NCBI RefSeq assembly: GCF_008801575.1
Contig: NZ_VZPL01000005.1
Coordinates: 1-64,000 of the forward strand
Source: Xanthomonas cissicola
GTDB taxonomy: Bacteria > Pseudomonadota > Gammaproteobacteria > Xanthomonadales > Xanthomonadaceae
DNA: 64,000 bases
Direction of reading: 5' to 3'
Shown: one piece after another, positions 45,834 through 55,265 of the stretch
How positions within the stretch are numbered: position 1 is the stretch's first letter
Layout: each line of letters begins with the position of its first letter
Program-made: the position numbers and the translations under genes
The notes under the pieces: generated by a model
The model's input: only the letters and a program-made list of their open reading frames with translations
What the model was told of the DNA's origin: nothing
The model's database searches: none

Positions 45834-47018
45834 ATGCACGCCGACCTTCCCACACCCGATCCGGACGCGCTGGCCCACAGCGACCGGCTGGCTGCGCATG
45901 TGCGCGCCGAGATCCAGGCCGCCGGCGGTGCGATTCCGTTCTCGCGCTTCATGGAGCTGGCGCTGTATGCGCCGGGCCTGGGCTATTACAGCGCCGGCGC
46001 CAGCAAGTTCGGCGAGGCCGGCGATTTCGTCACCGCTCCGGAATTGGGGCCGTTGTTTGCGGCCACCGTTTCCGGCGCGTTGGCGCCGGTATTGCAGCAG
46101 CTCGGGCCGCAGGCGCGGGTGCTGGAAGTGGGCGGCGGCAGCGGTGCGTTTGCCGAAGTCACGCTCAAGCGGCTGCTGGAGCTGGACGCGCTGCCCGAGC
46201 GCTACGCGATCCTGGAGCCCAGCGCCGACCTGCGCGAACGTCAGCGCGAGCGGCTGGGGCGCAGTCTGATCCCGCCGGTATTCGATCTGGTGGAATGGCT
46301 GGATGCGCCGTTTCCGGACGATTGGGATGGCGTGCTGTTCGCCAACGAAGTCATCGACGCATTGCCCACGCCACGCTTCGCACTGCGCGATGGGCAGGTG
46401 TATGAAGAGACCGTGGTGCTGGATGACCAGCAGCACTTCGCGCGCGGCGAGCAACCGGCCGATGCGTTGCTGAGTGCGGCCGTGCGTCACCTGGAGCGCT
46501 ATCTGGAGCAGCCGTTCGCCGAGGGCTATCGCTCCGAGTTGCTGCCGCAGTTGCCGTACTGGATCCAGGCGGTAGCCGGCGGCTTGAAGCGTGGCGCGAT
46601 GGTGTTCGTCGACTACGGTTACCCGCGCGGCGAGTTCTATCGTGCGCAGCGCCAGGACGGCACCTTGCGTGCGTTTTACCGGCACCGCATGCATGAAGAT
46701 CTCTACCGTTGGCCGGGTTTGCAGGATCTGACCGCATCGGTGGACTTCACCGCGTTGGCCGAGGCAGGCACCGGCGCAGGTTTCGAGCTGGCCGGCTATT
46801 GCACGCAAGCGAGCTTCCTGCTCGGCAATGGGCTGGACGCATTGTTGGCGCAGGCCGATACGCGCACCGATGAAGTGGGGCGCATGCGTCTACGCGAACA
46901 GATCAAGCGGCTGACCCTGCCCAGCGAGATGGGCGAGCGCTTCCAGGTGATGGGCTTCTCGCGCGATGTCGATTTTGCCCCTGCATTCCTGTCCGGCGAT
47001 CTGACATGGCGGTTGTGA
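45834..47018 (+). CDS. SAM-dependent methyltransferase, MidA/NDUFAF7 family
   Basis: 394 residues (DUF185 family). ATG 45834; family segments IPFSRFMELALYAPGLGYYSAG, FGEAGDFVTAPELGPLFAA and the SAM-binding VLEVGGGSGAFAE are all visible. FANEVIDALPTPRF and FVDYGYPRGEFY follow. The eukaryotic homologue methylates an Arg of a complex I subunit; the bacterial target is not established. A small VanZ-like gene overlaps its end by 13 bases. Confidence 0.9.
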   Translation: MHADLPTPDPDALAHSDRLAAHVRAEIQAAGGAIPFSRFMELALYAPGLGYYSAGASKFGEAGDFVTAPELGPLFAATVSGALAPVLQQLGPQARVLEVGGGSGAFAEVTLKRLLELDALPERYAILEPSADLRERQRERLGRSLIPPVFDLVEWLDAPFPDDWDGVLFANEVIDALPTPRFALRDGQVYEETVVLDDQQHFARGEQPADALLSAAVRHLERYLEQPFAEGYRSELLPQLPYWIQAVAGGLKRGAMVFVDYGYPRGEFYRAQRQDGTLRAFYRHRMHEDLYRWPGLQDLTASVDFTALAEAGTGAGFELAGYCTQASFLLGNGLDALLAQADTRTDEVGRMRLREQIKRLTLPSEMGERFQVMGFSRDVDFAPAFLSGDLTWRL

Positions 47019-47425
47019 GTTCGGCACTCCGGCCGTTTCACCGGCCGCGGTTGTGGGTGGGCTTGTGGATCGCTGCGATTGTTGTGGTCATTGCCGTGTG
47101 CCTGGGGCCGCCGCCGGAGTTTCCGGAGCTGCCGTCCAACAGCGACAAGGCCGAGCACTTCATCACGTTCGCGTTGTTGTGCTGGGGAGCGGTGCAATTG
47201 TTTGCGACCCGGCGCGCACTGGTGTTTGCCGCCTTCGGGCTGGTGCTGCTGGGCATCGGCATCGAAATCGCGCAAGGCGCGCTGACCACCAATCGCAGCG
47301 CCGACCCATACGATGCATTGGCCGATACCTTGGGCATTCTCGCCGGGCTCTGTCTGGCATGGACGCCATTGCGATATGTGATGTTGCGGATCGATCAGCG
47401 CCTGTTTGGACGGCGGCGACGGTGA
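47006..47425 (+). CDS. VanZ-like membrane protein
   Basis: 139 residues with about four hydrophobic segments. Family-like patterns are DKAEHFITFALLCWG, the central GIGIEIAQGALTTNRSADPYD and a final transmembrane stretch. VanZ-domain proteins have no firmly known general function; some confer low-level teicoplanin resistance. It overlaps the MidA-type gene, so it is probably co-transcribed. The 247 nt to the next gene (47426-47672) show nothing I can name. Confidence 0.82.
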   Translation: MAVVSSALRPFHRPRLWVGLWIAAIVVVIAVCLGPPPEFPELPSNSDKAEHFITFALLCWGAVQLFATRRALVFAAFGLVLLGIGIEIAQGALTTNRSADPYDALADTLGILAGLCLAWTPLRYVMLRIDQRLFGRRRR

Positions 47426-47672
47426 TTGAACGATGCCACGGCAGGCCAGGCGCCTGCCCACGGCCGTAAACGGACCCCGGCGCCGACGCGGCCCTGGTCA
47501 ACCTGGCAGCATATTGCCGCACCGGTATAAAGCATCGCGCTCAAGGGCCGCTTGCGCCAGGCAGCATGCCGAGGCCGCGGCGGGGCGCCAGTTACCGGCT
47601 TGGCGATGACGGTTTGTGCAGCCGCTACGCTGCGGACCAGCGATTCGCACCTCGCCACCGCTGCCGCTGCCG

Positions 47673-49718
47673 TTACAGCTTCATTCTCAGCCCGAGATAC
47701 AGCTGCCGTCCGGCCGCTGGCGAGAACATGGGCTGCGCCTGTGCCCAGAAGAAGCTGTCGTACCACACGTAGGCATACTCGCGACCGGTGGCATTGCGGA
47801 CCTGCACGTCCACGCTCCAGTTCGGGTTGATCGTATAGCGCACCGTGAGGTCGAGCGTCGCAAAGCCGCCGTACTTGCCTGCCACGTTGCGCTCCTCGAG
47901 GTAGTAATCGCCCTGGGCGCGTCCCTGCAGACCCAGTTGCAACGCCTCAGTCGCGCGGTAGTCCACGCCGATGTTGCTGATGTAGCGGGGCGTGGCGATG
48001 ACTTCATTGCCTTGCAGCGAAAGCGCGGCGGTACGGTCGTCGCGCGTGATCCTGGCTTCCTGGTAGGCATGCGATGCCCAGAGCGTCCATCGATCGCCCA
48101 GCTGTGCGCTGATCTGCGCATCCACGCCGCGGCGACGCGTCTTGCCCAAGGTGACGGTGGTGCCGGTGGCCGGCATGTTCGACACCTCGTTTTCCGCATC
48201 CTGTTGCCAGACGGCGATGCGCGCCTGGCTGCCTGCAAATGGGCTGAACTTCATGCCCAGCTCGACGCCGGTGTTGGTGGAAGGACGGATGCCGGCTTGC
48301 CCTGAGGTGAGATAGGCCGGGGCGGTGGAGCCGGTCAACACCTGGAAGGTACGGCCCCAGTTGGCATACACGTTGGTGGTGGGGGTCAGGGCGTAGATCA
48401 CGCTGAGTTTGGGCTGCCCGATGCTGCCGTAACGCTGCAGCGGTGCGCGCACCGCGCCCGGCAGCAGTGTGTCGCCGTCGAAGCGGTCCACGCGATAGGC
48501 CGGCACCAGCTTCAGTGCCTCGACCGGCTGATAGATGGCCTGCACGTAGGCGCCCCAATTGTCGAACGTATAGCGGTCGTCGTTCTGGATGCGCGCTGGC
48601 GCTGCGGTGAAGTCGGTAGGCTCGGCATAGTTGAAGCGCTCGCGTCGGTACGCATTGTCTTGATGTTCGTAGTTGATGCCGCCTTCCAGGGTCAGCAAGT
48701 CGTTGGCGCGCCAGGTCAGGGTGTTGAGCATGCCTACCTGCGTTTCGTCCCAGCGCCGACGCTGACGCGGCGCATTGCCGATGGGCAGGTCGCTGAAGGT
48801 CACCCGGCGGTCGTCCTCGTAGCGGTTGTAGTAAAGCTTGCTGCCCAGGAACAGGGCGTCGGTCAGTTTCAGGTCCAGGTGCACGCCGGCCTGCTGCATG
48901 TCGCGGTCGTCGCCATCATTGCGGTTGCGGCGGTCCGAGCTGCGACGGTCGGTCTGCAGCTCTGCTGCGGTCATGAAGCCCGGCTCGTCGGCCTGGTTGC
49001 GGTACGCGCGTGCCGTCAGGCCGATGCGCATGCCGTCGTCGAGATTGCCGTAGAACCACTTGCCGCCCAACACATACTTGCTGGAACGATCGTGCGCACG
49101 ATAGCCATCCGATGCCTGTGCGCCGATGAAGTAGTTCTGCGCGAATCCGTCGTGCTCGCGCCCTATCGCGATCTGCGCATCGCGGCTGGCGTAACTGCCG
49201 TAGGCAACGCGGGCATCGGTGTAGCTGCCGCCCTGGCGGGTGCCGAAGTTGATGTTGCCGCCGATGTTGTGCAGCCCATAGCGCGGATCGTTGGTGCCGC
49301 GCACCACCTCGATGTAGCTGATTTCCAGCGGAAACAGCATGTCGATGAAACGCTGGTTGCCGCTGTTGACGTTGCTGGGAATGCCGTCGATCAGGGTCTT
49401 GATTGCATTGAGATAGCCCTCGCCGTTGAAGGCGCGGAAGCTGACTTTGCCCGATTCGGCGCCCTGACGGGTTTCGGTCAACTGCATGCCGGGCATCTGC
49501 CCGAGCAATTCCCAGCTGTAGGACACGTTCTTGTCCTCGATCTGGTCGGCGCCCAGGACATCTACCGACGTCAGCACCTGATGCGCACTGAGCTGGCCTT
49601 CGTGATGCTGATGGACGTCGACCTTGCCGAGCGTCAGTGCCGAATCGGAGGACTGCGCGCGTGCGTCGGCAGCAAAGAGCAGAGCGGCGACAGTCGCCAC
49701 GAGGGGACGGATCTTCAT
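47673..49718 (-). CDS. TonB-dependent receptor with His-rich N-terminus
   Basis: 681 residues from ATG 49718, which gives a signal peptide (MKIRPLVATVAALLFAADARAQ); the frame also opens at ATG 49766. The mature N-terminus before the plug contains HQHHEGQLSAHQ, a His-rich stretch often seen in receptors for copper or zinc. Plug segments (GQMPGMQLTETRQGAESGKVSFRAFNG in parts) and a barrel ending in LYLGLRMKL follow. The ligand is not shown; metal is an inference. A 12-bp palindrome lies 47-58 nt before the start. Confidence 0.88.
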   Translation of the reverse strand: MKIRPLVATVAALLFAADARAQSSDSALTLGKVDVHQHHEGQLSAHQVLTSVDVLGADQIEDKNVSYSWELLGQMPGMQLTETRQGAESGKVSFRAFNGEGYLNAIKTLIDGIPSNVNSGNQRFIDMLFPLEISYIEVVRGTNDPRYGLHNIGGNINFGTRQGGSYTDARVAYGSYASRDAQIAIGREHDGFAQNYFIGAQASDGYRAHDRSSKYVLGGKWFYGNLDDGMRIGLTARAYRNQADEPGFMTAAELQTDRRSSDRRNRNDGDDRDMQQAGVHLDLKLTDALFLGSKLYYNRYEDDRRVTFSDLPIGNAPRQRRRWDETQVGMLNTLTWRANDLLTLEGGINYEHQDNAYRRERFNYAEPTDFTAAPARIQNDDRYTFDNWGAYVQAIYQPVEALKLVPAYRVDRFDGDTLLPGAVRAPLQRYGSIGQPKLSVIYALTPTTNVYANWGRTFQVLTGSTAPAYLTSGQAGIRPSTNTGVELGMKFSPFAGSQARIAVWQQDAENEVSNMPATGTTVTLGKTRRRGVDAQISAQLGDRWTLWASHAYQEARITRDDRTAALSLQGNEVIATPRYISNIGVDYRATEALQLGLQGRAQGDYYLEERNVAGKYGGFATLDLTVRYTINPNWSVDVQVRNATGREYAYVWYDSFFWAQAQPMFSPAAGRQLYLGLRMKL

Positions 49719-49764
49719 GAAGCGGGCAACACCTGCGGGCCAGTGGAAGTGTGTCAGAAATGAC

Positions 49765-49776
49765 ATGTTATAACAT
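49765..49776 (-). promoter_or_regulatory. 12-bp palindrome upstream of the His-rich TonB receptor
   Basis: Perfect dyad ATGTTATAACAT, flanked by TGTCAG (49752-49757) and CTGACA (49780-49785). It is A/T-rich in a GC-rich setting. It resembles half of a Zur-type GTTATA/TATAAC operator but is too short in the centre to call one. Confidence 0.45.
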
Positions 49777-49896
49777 CTGCTGACAAATTCAATTTGTGTC
49801 GTGCTTTAGGGCGGCTTGGGAAGCGGTCAGCAGGCAGCTCGTGGCGCAATGCGTGGCGGGCGGCTTGCATGTTGGCGATGCGCTCGCAGCGTGGAT

Positions 49897-49924
49897 AACG
49901 GCCAACGGCCAACGGCCAACGGCC
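49897..49924. repeat. Four tandem AACGGCC heptamers
   Basis: Perfect 4 x 7 bp tandem repeat in the 291-nt interval upstream of the TonB receptor. The rest of 49777-50009 shows no gene. Confidence 0.9.
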
Positions 49925-50009
49925 AACAGCGCAGCAGGCGATGCAGGCGCCGCGTCGTTCCTCGCTGGCGGTGGACGTGGCCGATCCCGCCGGCGCCTTC
50001 TTGCAGCGC

Positions 50010-50870
50010 TTATCCGGGCATGCGCACTGCGCGTTCGCGTAACCACTTTGTGGCCACCCACTTTTCGCCGGCCAATACCGGCGCGCCGGCATGCAGGCTA
50101 CGCGTCATCGGATGCGGGCGGTCGTAGCTGAAAAACACTGCATTGCCCTTGACCGCAGCGACATCCAGATGCGCGTCAGGAAAACGCGTCGCGCCGCCGC
50201 GTTCTGGCGTATTGAGGTACATCACCAGCGAGGCGACGCGTTGCCCGCCGGCCTGCAACAATATCGGGGTGCCGGCTGCGTCCGGGTCGAAGTAATCGTA
50301 GTGCGGCCGGTATTCGGCACCGGTCGCGTAGCGCAGTACCTGCAACCCTTCGCCGTGATCGACTGGCCAGTCGAACAGGCGCGCGATGCGCGCTTCGATA
50401 CGTTGGCACAGCGCATCCTGGCCAACGCGCAGGCACATGCTGTCGCTGGTGCGTGCTGCATGCACCATGTGCTCTCCGTTCGCATTGTCCACGGTGCGCG
50501 AACGCGCCAGGCGCGGACGGGCCAAGGCGATCAATGCATCGCATTCACCGTCGGAAAGAAAACCGCCGAGTACCACCACGCGCGGCAGCAACAGGCTGAC
50601 CAAGACGCGTACCTCGCGGTCGCCCAATGCAAGCAGCGATGCATCGGTGTCCTGTTGCAACGCGGGCACGCGCACCGGCATCGGCAAGCCGTTTGCTTGC
50701 GCGTGTTGTTGGATGTGGGCACGGACCAGTGCCTCGACCGCATCAATGGCGTCCTGTTCGTTCCAGCCCTGATCCAGGAGCGGCTGTAGCGCTTGCTCGG
50801 GCGGATGGCCGGCCACGGCTTGCGCCACGATCCAGTCGGCCAGCGGGGTCGGGATATCTGTGTGTGTCAT
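50010..50870 (-). CDS. 2-oxoglutarate/Fe(II) oxygenase, prolyl 4-hydroxylase type
   Basis: 286 residues from ATG 50870 (MTHTDIPTPLADWIV). The C-terminal P4H domain has the HxD iron ligands in YRPHYDYFDPD, then NTPERGGATRFPD. A later His in SLHAGAPVLAGEKW, with its Lys for 2-oxoglutarate binding, completes the facial triad. It hydroxylates a protein or small-molecule substrate that cannot be read from sequence. It lies upstream of the TonB receptor on the same strand with a 291-nt gap. Dioxygenases are frequent neighbours of iron-related receptors, but co-transcription is not shown. Confidence 0.87.
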   Translation of the reverse strand: MTHTDIPTPLADWIVAQAVAGHPPEQALQPLLDQGWNEQDAIDAVEALVRAHIQQHAQANGLPMPVRVPALQQDTDASLLALGDREVRVLVSLLLPRVVVLGGFLSDGECDALIALARPRLARSRTVDNANGEHMVHAARTSDSMCLRVGQDALCQRIEARIARLFDWPVDHGEGLQVLRYATGAEYRPHYDYFDPDAAGTPILLQAGGQRVASLVMYLNTPERGGATRFPDAHLDVAAVKGNAVFFSYDRPHPMTRSLHAGAPVLAGEKWVATKWLRERAVRMPG

Positions 50871-51057
50871 CGCTCTACAGTGCATGTCGACGTGTGGCAT
50901 TCGTATGTCAATTGTGTCGCGGTAAGACAAATGAAACAGATGCCCTCTATAAAAGTGACGGGGATCTTGAACGTGCTCGCCACTGCAGTGCGCGGAACGC
51001 CACCAATTCTTGACGACTCCTCTTCATACCGGACCCGTTGACCTGGAGATCAGCCGC

Positions 51058-52530
51058 ATGGCCGTTCGCAACAGCAGCAAGACACTTCTCATGACGTTTG
51101 GTACCGCACTGGCGCTGTCGGCCTGTGGTGGCGGAGCCGACCGTGTCGCCTCGCCAGGGGAAGGCGCATTCCCGCCGGCACCGGCCCCCACACCGACGCC
51201 GGCGCCCACGCCTGCGCCGACGCCGGCACCCGCACCGAGCGGCCCGGCCGCCGATTGCCCGAGCGGTTTTTCCAACGTCGGCACCATCGCCAAAAACACG
51301 CTACGCGCCTGCCAGTTGCCGGAAACCGTCAACGGCAACCTGGTGGTGCCGGCGCGCGCGGGCACCGTGTATTCGATCAGCGGTCGCGTCAATGTCGGCA
51401 CCGACCGCGGCGGCAACGCCACCGCACCGGCCGCCGGCAGTACGCAGGGTGTCTTGACCATCGAGCCGGGCGTGACCCTGTTCGGGTCGGCCGGGAGCGA
51501 CTACATCGTGATCAATCGCGGTTCGCAGATCTTCGCCGAAGGCAGCGCGACTGCGCCGATCGTCTTCACCGCGCGTCAGGCGCTGGAGAGCACGGTCAGT
51601 GCAAATACCATTGGCCTGTGGGGCGGCATCGTGGTGCTGGGGCGCGCGGCGATCAACAACTGCCCGGGCACCACCGTGTCCGGTACGCCGGAATGCCAGG
51701 CGCAGGTGGAAGGTACCAACGCGTTCTATGGCGGCAACAACGCCACCGACAACAGCGGTTCGATGCGCTACCTGCGCGTGATGTATTCGGGCTTCGAAAT
51801 TTCGCCCAACAACGAATTGCAGGGCATCACGCTGGCTGGTGTGGGTAGCGGTACCAAGCTGGATTATGTGCAGATCCACAACAGCTCCGACGACGGCATC
51901 GAATGGTTCGGCGGTACGGTCAACGGTAGCCATCTGGTCATCACCGGTGCCGACGACGATTCGCTGGATACCGATGCTGGCTGGAACGGTGCACTACAGT
52001 TCGGCATCGTGGTGCAGCGTGCCGGTGGCGGCGATTGCATGAACGAGTGGAGCAGCCTGCGTCGCCAGCCGTATTCGCGCCCGAAGGTGGCCAATTTCAC
52101 CTACGTGGGCAATGCGCGCGCCGGTGCGGCGATCATGCTCAACCAGGGCACGCAGGCCGCGTTCTACAACTCGGTGGTGACCCGTCCTGCCGGCGGCACC
52201 GGCGATGGCCTGGTGTGCTTCAACCTGGCCGATACCGACACGCTCGGTACCTTCAACTCGGTGTTCTTCGCCTGCCCGACGGCCTTCGGCAGCGACCCGC
52301 GTGCCGCCAGCCAGTTTGCGGCCGGTACCAACAATGTCGCCAATGGCGTGTCCACCTTGCAGAACACCTTCGTCAATGGCGCCAATGAAAACGCAGTGCC
52401 GGCGTTTCAGGGCTTGAACGGGGTGAGCAGCTTCTTTCAGCAGGTGAACTACATCGGTGGCGTGCGCGATGCCAACGACACCTGGTGGCAGGGCTGGACC
52501 TGCGGCCTGACCGCCGATCGTCCCTGCTGA
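51058..52530 (+). CDS. Beta-helix-like lipoprotein next to the T2SS locus
   Basis: 490 residues. ATG 51058 follows CTGGAG and begins a lipoprotein signal with lipobox LSAC (AVRNSSKTLLMTFGTALALSAC). A (PTPA)n linker of about 25 residues leads to a repetitive, Gly/Asn-rich domain (LTIEPGVTLFGSAGSDYIVI, SDDGIEWFGG, GADDDSLDTD) that looks like a right-handed beta-helix. Homologues are annotated only as hypothetical. It precedes a TonB receptor and the xcs genes in the same direction, which makes a secreted, type II-exported surface lipoprotein plausible. Confidence 0.82.
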   Translation: MAVRNSSKTLLMTFGTALALSACGGGADRVASPGEGAFPPAPAPTPTPAPTPAPTPAPAPSGPAADCPSGFSNVGTIAKNTLRACQLPETVNGNLVVPARAGTVYSISGRVNVGTDRGGNATAPAAGSTQGVLTIEPGVTLFGSAGSDYIVINRGSQIFAEGSATAPIVFTARQALESTVSANTIGLWGGIVVLGRAAINNCPGTTVSGTPECQAQVEGTNAFYGGNNATDNSGSMRYLRVMYSGFEISPNNELQGITLAGVGSGTKLDYVQIHNSSDDGIEWFGGTVNGSHLVITGADDDSLDTDAGWNGALQFGIVVQRAGGGDCMNEWSSLRRQPYSRPKVANFTYVGNARAGAAIMLNQGTQAAFYNSVVTRPAGGTGDGLVCFNLADTDTLGTFNSVFFACPTAFGSDPRAASQFAAGTNNVANGVSTLQNTFVNGANENAVPAFQGLNGVSSFFQQVNYIGGVRDANDTWWQGWTCGLTADRPC

Positions 52531-52536
52531 GGCATG

Positions 52537-52571
52537 GCATCGCACGGCGGCCATCGGTCGCCGTGCGATGC
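52537..52571 (+). terminator. 13-bp hairpin between the lipoprotein and TonB receptor genes
   Basis: GCATCGCACGGCG/CGCCGTGCGATGC with a 9-nt loop, six bases after the lipoprotein stop. There is no T-run, so it may stabilise the upstream mRNA or attenuate rather than terminate. Confidence 0.65.
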
Positions 52572-52607
52572 GTCCAGCTTCATCTTTCTGTTGCCAGGGC
52601 TCCCACG

Positions 52608-55265
52608 ATGCGAACCTCTGCTGTTGCCCGTCTTTCGCGGACGGGCCTGTCTCTTTCCATCTCCACCTTGCTGATGTCCGGCGCCGCCATGGCGCAGTCG
52701 ATCGCCAGCGACGCCGATACCGGCAGCGGTACGTCCAGCGCGGCCGGTACCAGTGTGCCCAAGCAACTCGACCAGGTCGTGGTGCGTGGCGACTACATTC
52801 CCGAGCCGATGCTGCAAACCTCCGAAGTTGCCTCGTTCGTGACGCGCGAAGACATGGAGCGCACCGGCGACAGCAGCGCCGCGGTGGCGCTGACGCGTGT
52901 CACCGGGCTGAGCCTGTCGCGCGGCAAGTATGTGTATGTACGCGGCCTGGGCGAGCGCTATTCGTCTGCGTTGTTCAACGGTTCGCCGCTGCCCAGCCCC
53001 GAGCCGATGCAGCGCGTGGTGCCGCTGGACCTGTTCCCCAGCGACGTGCTGGCCAGCGTGACCGTGCAAAAGACCTATTCGGCCGATTATCCGGGCGAAT
53101 TCGGTGGCGGCGTGATCGATCTGCAATCGATGGAGATCCCCGACAAGCCGTTCCTGTCGTTGACCGTGGGTGGCGGCGCCAACAGCGTCAGCACCGGCGA
53201 AAAAGGCCTGACCTATTACGGTTCCGACGATGACGAGTGGGGCGTTGATGATGGCACCCGCAAGCAGCCTGCTGCCTTGCGCGATGCGATCAGGACCGGT
53301 CGTCGTGTCGATCTGGGCAGCTTTTCGCGCGAGGACATCCGTCGCATCGGGCGCAGCTTGAACGATGCCAACCTGTATCTACTGCAGGAAAAGGATAGCA
53401 TCGCTCCGGACGTCAATGTCGGCGGCAGCGCCGGCTACAGCATGGACGTGGGCGAGGCCAAGCTGGGCATCATCGCGGTGGCCAGCTACGACAACGAATG
53501 GCGCACGCGTACCGGCAAGCAGCAGGACGGCATCTTTGTCGGCGACAGTGTCGAGTTCAATTCCAATTACGACTTCGCCACCACCCGCAACAACGTGCGC
53601 AGCAACGGCATGCTGGGGCTGGGCTGGGAATATGGCCGGCATACCATCGGCTGGACCACGCTATACGTGCACGACACCTTGAAGGTGGCGCGCAGCCGCG
53701 CCGGACGCGACGAACTGGCAGGTTTCGACGTGCGCGACGACAACACCGAGTGGTACGCGCGGCAGTTGATCAACAATCAGCTGCGCGGCACGCACGCGTT
53801 CGGCGAATACGACGACCTGAAGATCGAATGGCGCGCTGCAGTGGCCAACGCCAGCCGCGATGTGCCTTACGAAACCGGCATTCGTTACGAGCGGCTGGAT
53901 GGCTACTGGGCGCACGACGCCTCACGCGTGCAGAACTACACGCGCTTCAGCAAGGTCGACGACACCGTGGCCAGCGGCGGCGTGGATGTCACCTGGCGCT
54001 TGCCGATGGAATACGACCTCACCGTCAAGGGCGGGCTGGCCTATCTGGACAACGACCGCAGCGCGTGGAGCCGCGAATTCCGCTTCCTGGCGCTGGACGG
54101 CCCGCTGCCGTTCCTGAACCAGTATCAGCGCGTGGATTATCTGTTCTCCGATTACAACCTCAGCAACGATCTGCTGCGCCTGCGCGAAACCACCGGCAGT
54201 TTCGGTGCGGCTGCCTACGAGGCGACCTTGAAGGTCAAGGCAGCGTATCTGCAGGCGGAGGGCGAGATCGTGCCGACTCTGCGCGCCACGGCGGGCGTAC
54301 GTTACGAAAACGCCACCCAGGCGGTGCATCCGTACGACATCTTCAGCGGCACGCGCCAGGACGGCGTGGCGCCGTTGCACAACAGCTATGCGCTGCCGTC
54401 GGCCACGGTGACCTGGAATTTTGCCGAGAACCGGCAGCTGCGCTTTGGCGCTTCCAAGACCATCGCGCGCCCGCAGTTTCGAGAAATGGCGCCTCAGCAG
54501 TATCTGGACCCGGACATCGACCGTCAGTTCTTCGGCAACCCGTTCTTGGTCGATAGCGAGCTGGTCAATCTGGATGCACGCTACGAATGGTTCTTCGAAC
54601 CGGGCCAGTACGTCACTGTCGGCGCGTTCTACAAGAACATCGACAAGCCGATCGAAGCCATCGTCAACGACGCACCCGGCGGCGGCATCGTGCAGAGCTT
54701 CATCAATGCGCCCAAGGCCACCCTGTACGGCGTGGAGCTGGAGGCCAAGAAATATCTGGAGTTGCCGATCGCTGCCGATTGGTGGGGCGACAAGCGCATG
54801 TTCGTGTCCGGCAACTACACCCGCACCAAGTCCGAGGTAAGTGCCAGCGCTGGCGACACGGTGCAGCCGTTCGGTTTCAGCGCACCGGTGCAGGCGACCT
54901 TGTTTATTCGCGATGGTTCCGCATTGCAGGGCCAGTCGGATGACATCGCCAATCTGCAGATCGGTGTGGAAAGCGAGAGCACGCACAGTCAGGCCACGTT
55001 GATTGCCAACTACGTAGGCGAGCGGGTGTCGGCGCGTGGTCGCCCGGGGCAGCCGGATTACATCGACAGGCCGGGCACCTCACTGGATTTGGTGATCAAG
55101 AAGGGACTGACGTGGTCGGGCGATACGGTGTCGGTGAATTTTGCCGCGCGCAACCTGCTCAAGACCAAGTACCAGGAGTATCAGAAAGTGGCGAGCAACC
55201 GGGTCGACCTATACACCTACCAGCCCGGTATCAGCTATGACATCAGTGTGACAGCGCGCTTCTGA
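52608..55265 (+). CDS. TonB-dependent receptor upstream of xcs
   Basis: 885 residues. ATG 52608 starts a signal peptide ending near AAMAQS. A long linker precedes the plug (VVRGDYIPEPMLQTSEVASF, RVTGLSLSRGKYVYVRGLGE, the plug segment ERYSSALFNGSPLPSPEP). A large barrel ends in YQPGISYDISVTARF with a terminal Phe. This larger, Oar-like type of receptor typically takes up carbohydrates, peptides or other polymers' products. It lies between a lipoprotein gene and the T2SS genes on the same strand; the ligand is unknown. Confidence 0.9.
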   Translation: MRTSAVARLSRTGLSLSISTLLMSGAAMAQSIASDADTGSGTSSAAGTSVPKQLDQVVVRGDYIPEPMLQTSEVASFVTREDMERTGDSSAAVALTRVTGLSLSRGKYVYVRGLGERYSSALFNGSPLPSPEPMQRVVPLDLFPSDVLASVTVQKTYSADYPGEFGGGVIDLQSMEIPDKPFLSLTVGGGANSVSTGEKGLTYYGSDDDEWGVDDGTRKQPAALRDAIRTGRRVDLGSFSREDIRRIGRSLNDANLYLLQEKDSIAPDVNVGGSAGYSMDVGEAKLGIIAVASYDNEWRTRTGKQQDGIFVGDSVEFNSNYDFATTRNNVRSNGMLGLGWEYGRHTIGWTTLYVHDTLKVARSRAGRDELAGFDVRDDNTEWYARQLINNQLRGTHAFGEYDDLKIEWRAAVANASRDVPYETGIRYERLDGYWAHDASRVQNYTRFSKVDDTVASGGVDVTWRLPMEYDLTVKGGLAYLDNDRSAWSREFRFLALDGPLPFLNQYQRVDYLFSDYNLSNDLLRLRETTGSFGAAAYEATLKVKAAYLQAEGEIVPTLRATAGVRYENATQAVHPYDIFSGTRQDGVAPLHNSYALPSATVTWNFAENRQLRFGASKTIARPQFREMAPQQYLDPDIDRQFFGNPFLVDSELVNLDARYEWFFEPGQYVTVGAFYKNIDKPIEAIVNDAPGGGIVQSFINAPKATLYGVELEAKKYLELPIAADWWGDKRMFVSGNYTRTKSEVSASAGDTVQPFGFSAPVQATLFIRDGSALQGQSDDIANLQIGVESESTHSQATLIANYVGERVSARGRPGQPDYIDRPGTSLDLVIKKGLTWSGDTVSVNFAARNLLKTKYQEYQKVASNRVDLYTYQPGISYDISVTARF

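Noticed and set aside
49752-49785. Classical Zur box before the TonB receptor
   Set aside because: The dyad GTTATAAC is too short in the centre compared with the 7-1-7 Zur consensus; kept only as an uncharacterised palindrome.
49897-49924. CRISPR-like array
   Set aside because: It is a contiguous 7-bp tandem repeat without spacers; no cas genes are present.
50904-50929. Pho box upstream of the beta-helix lipoprotein
   Set aside because: The TGTC repeats are 9 bp apart, not the 11-bp period of Pho boxes, and the flanking bases do not match.
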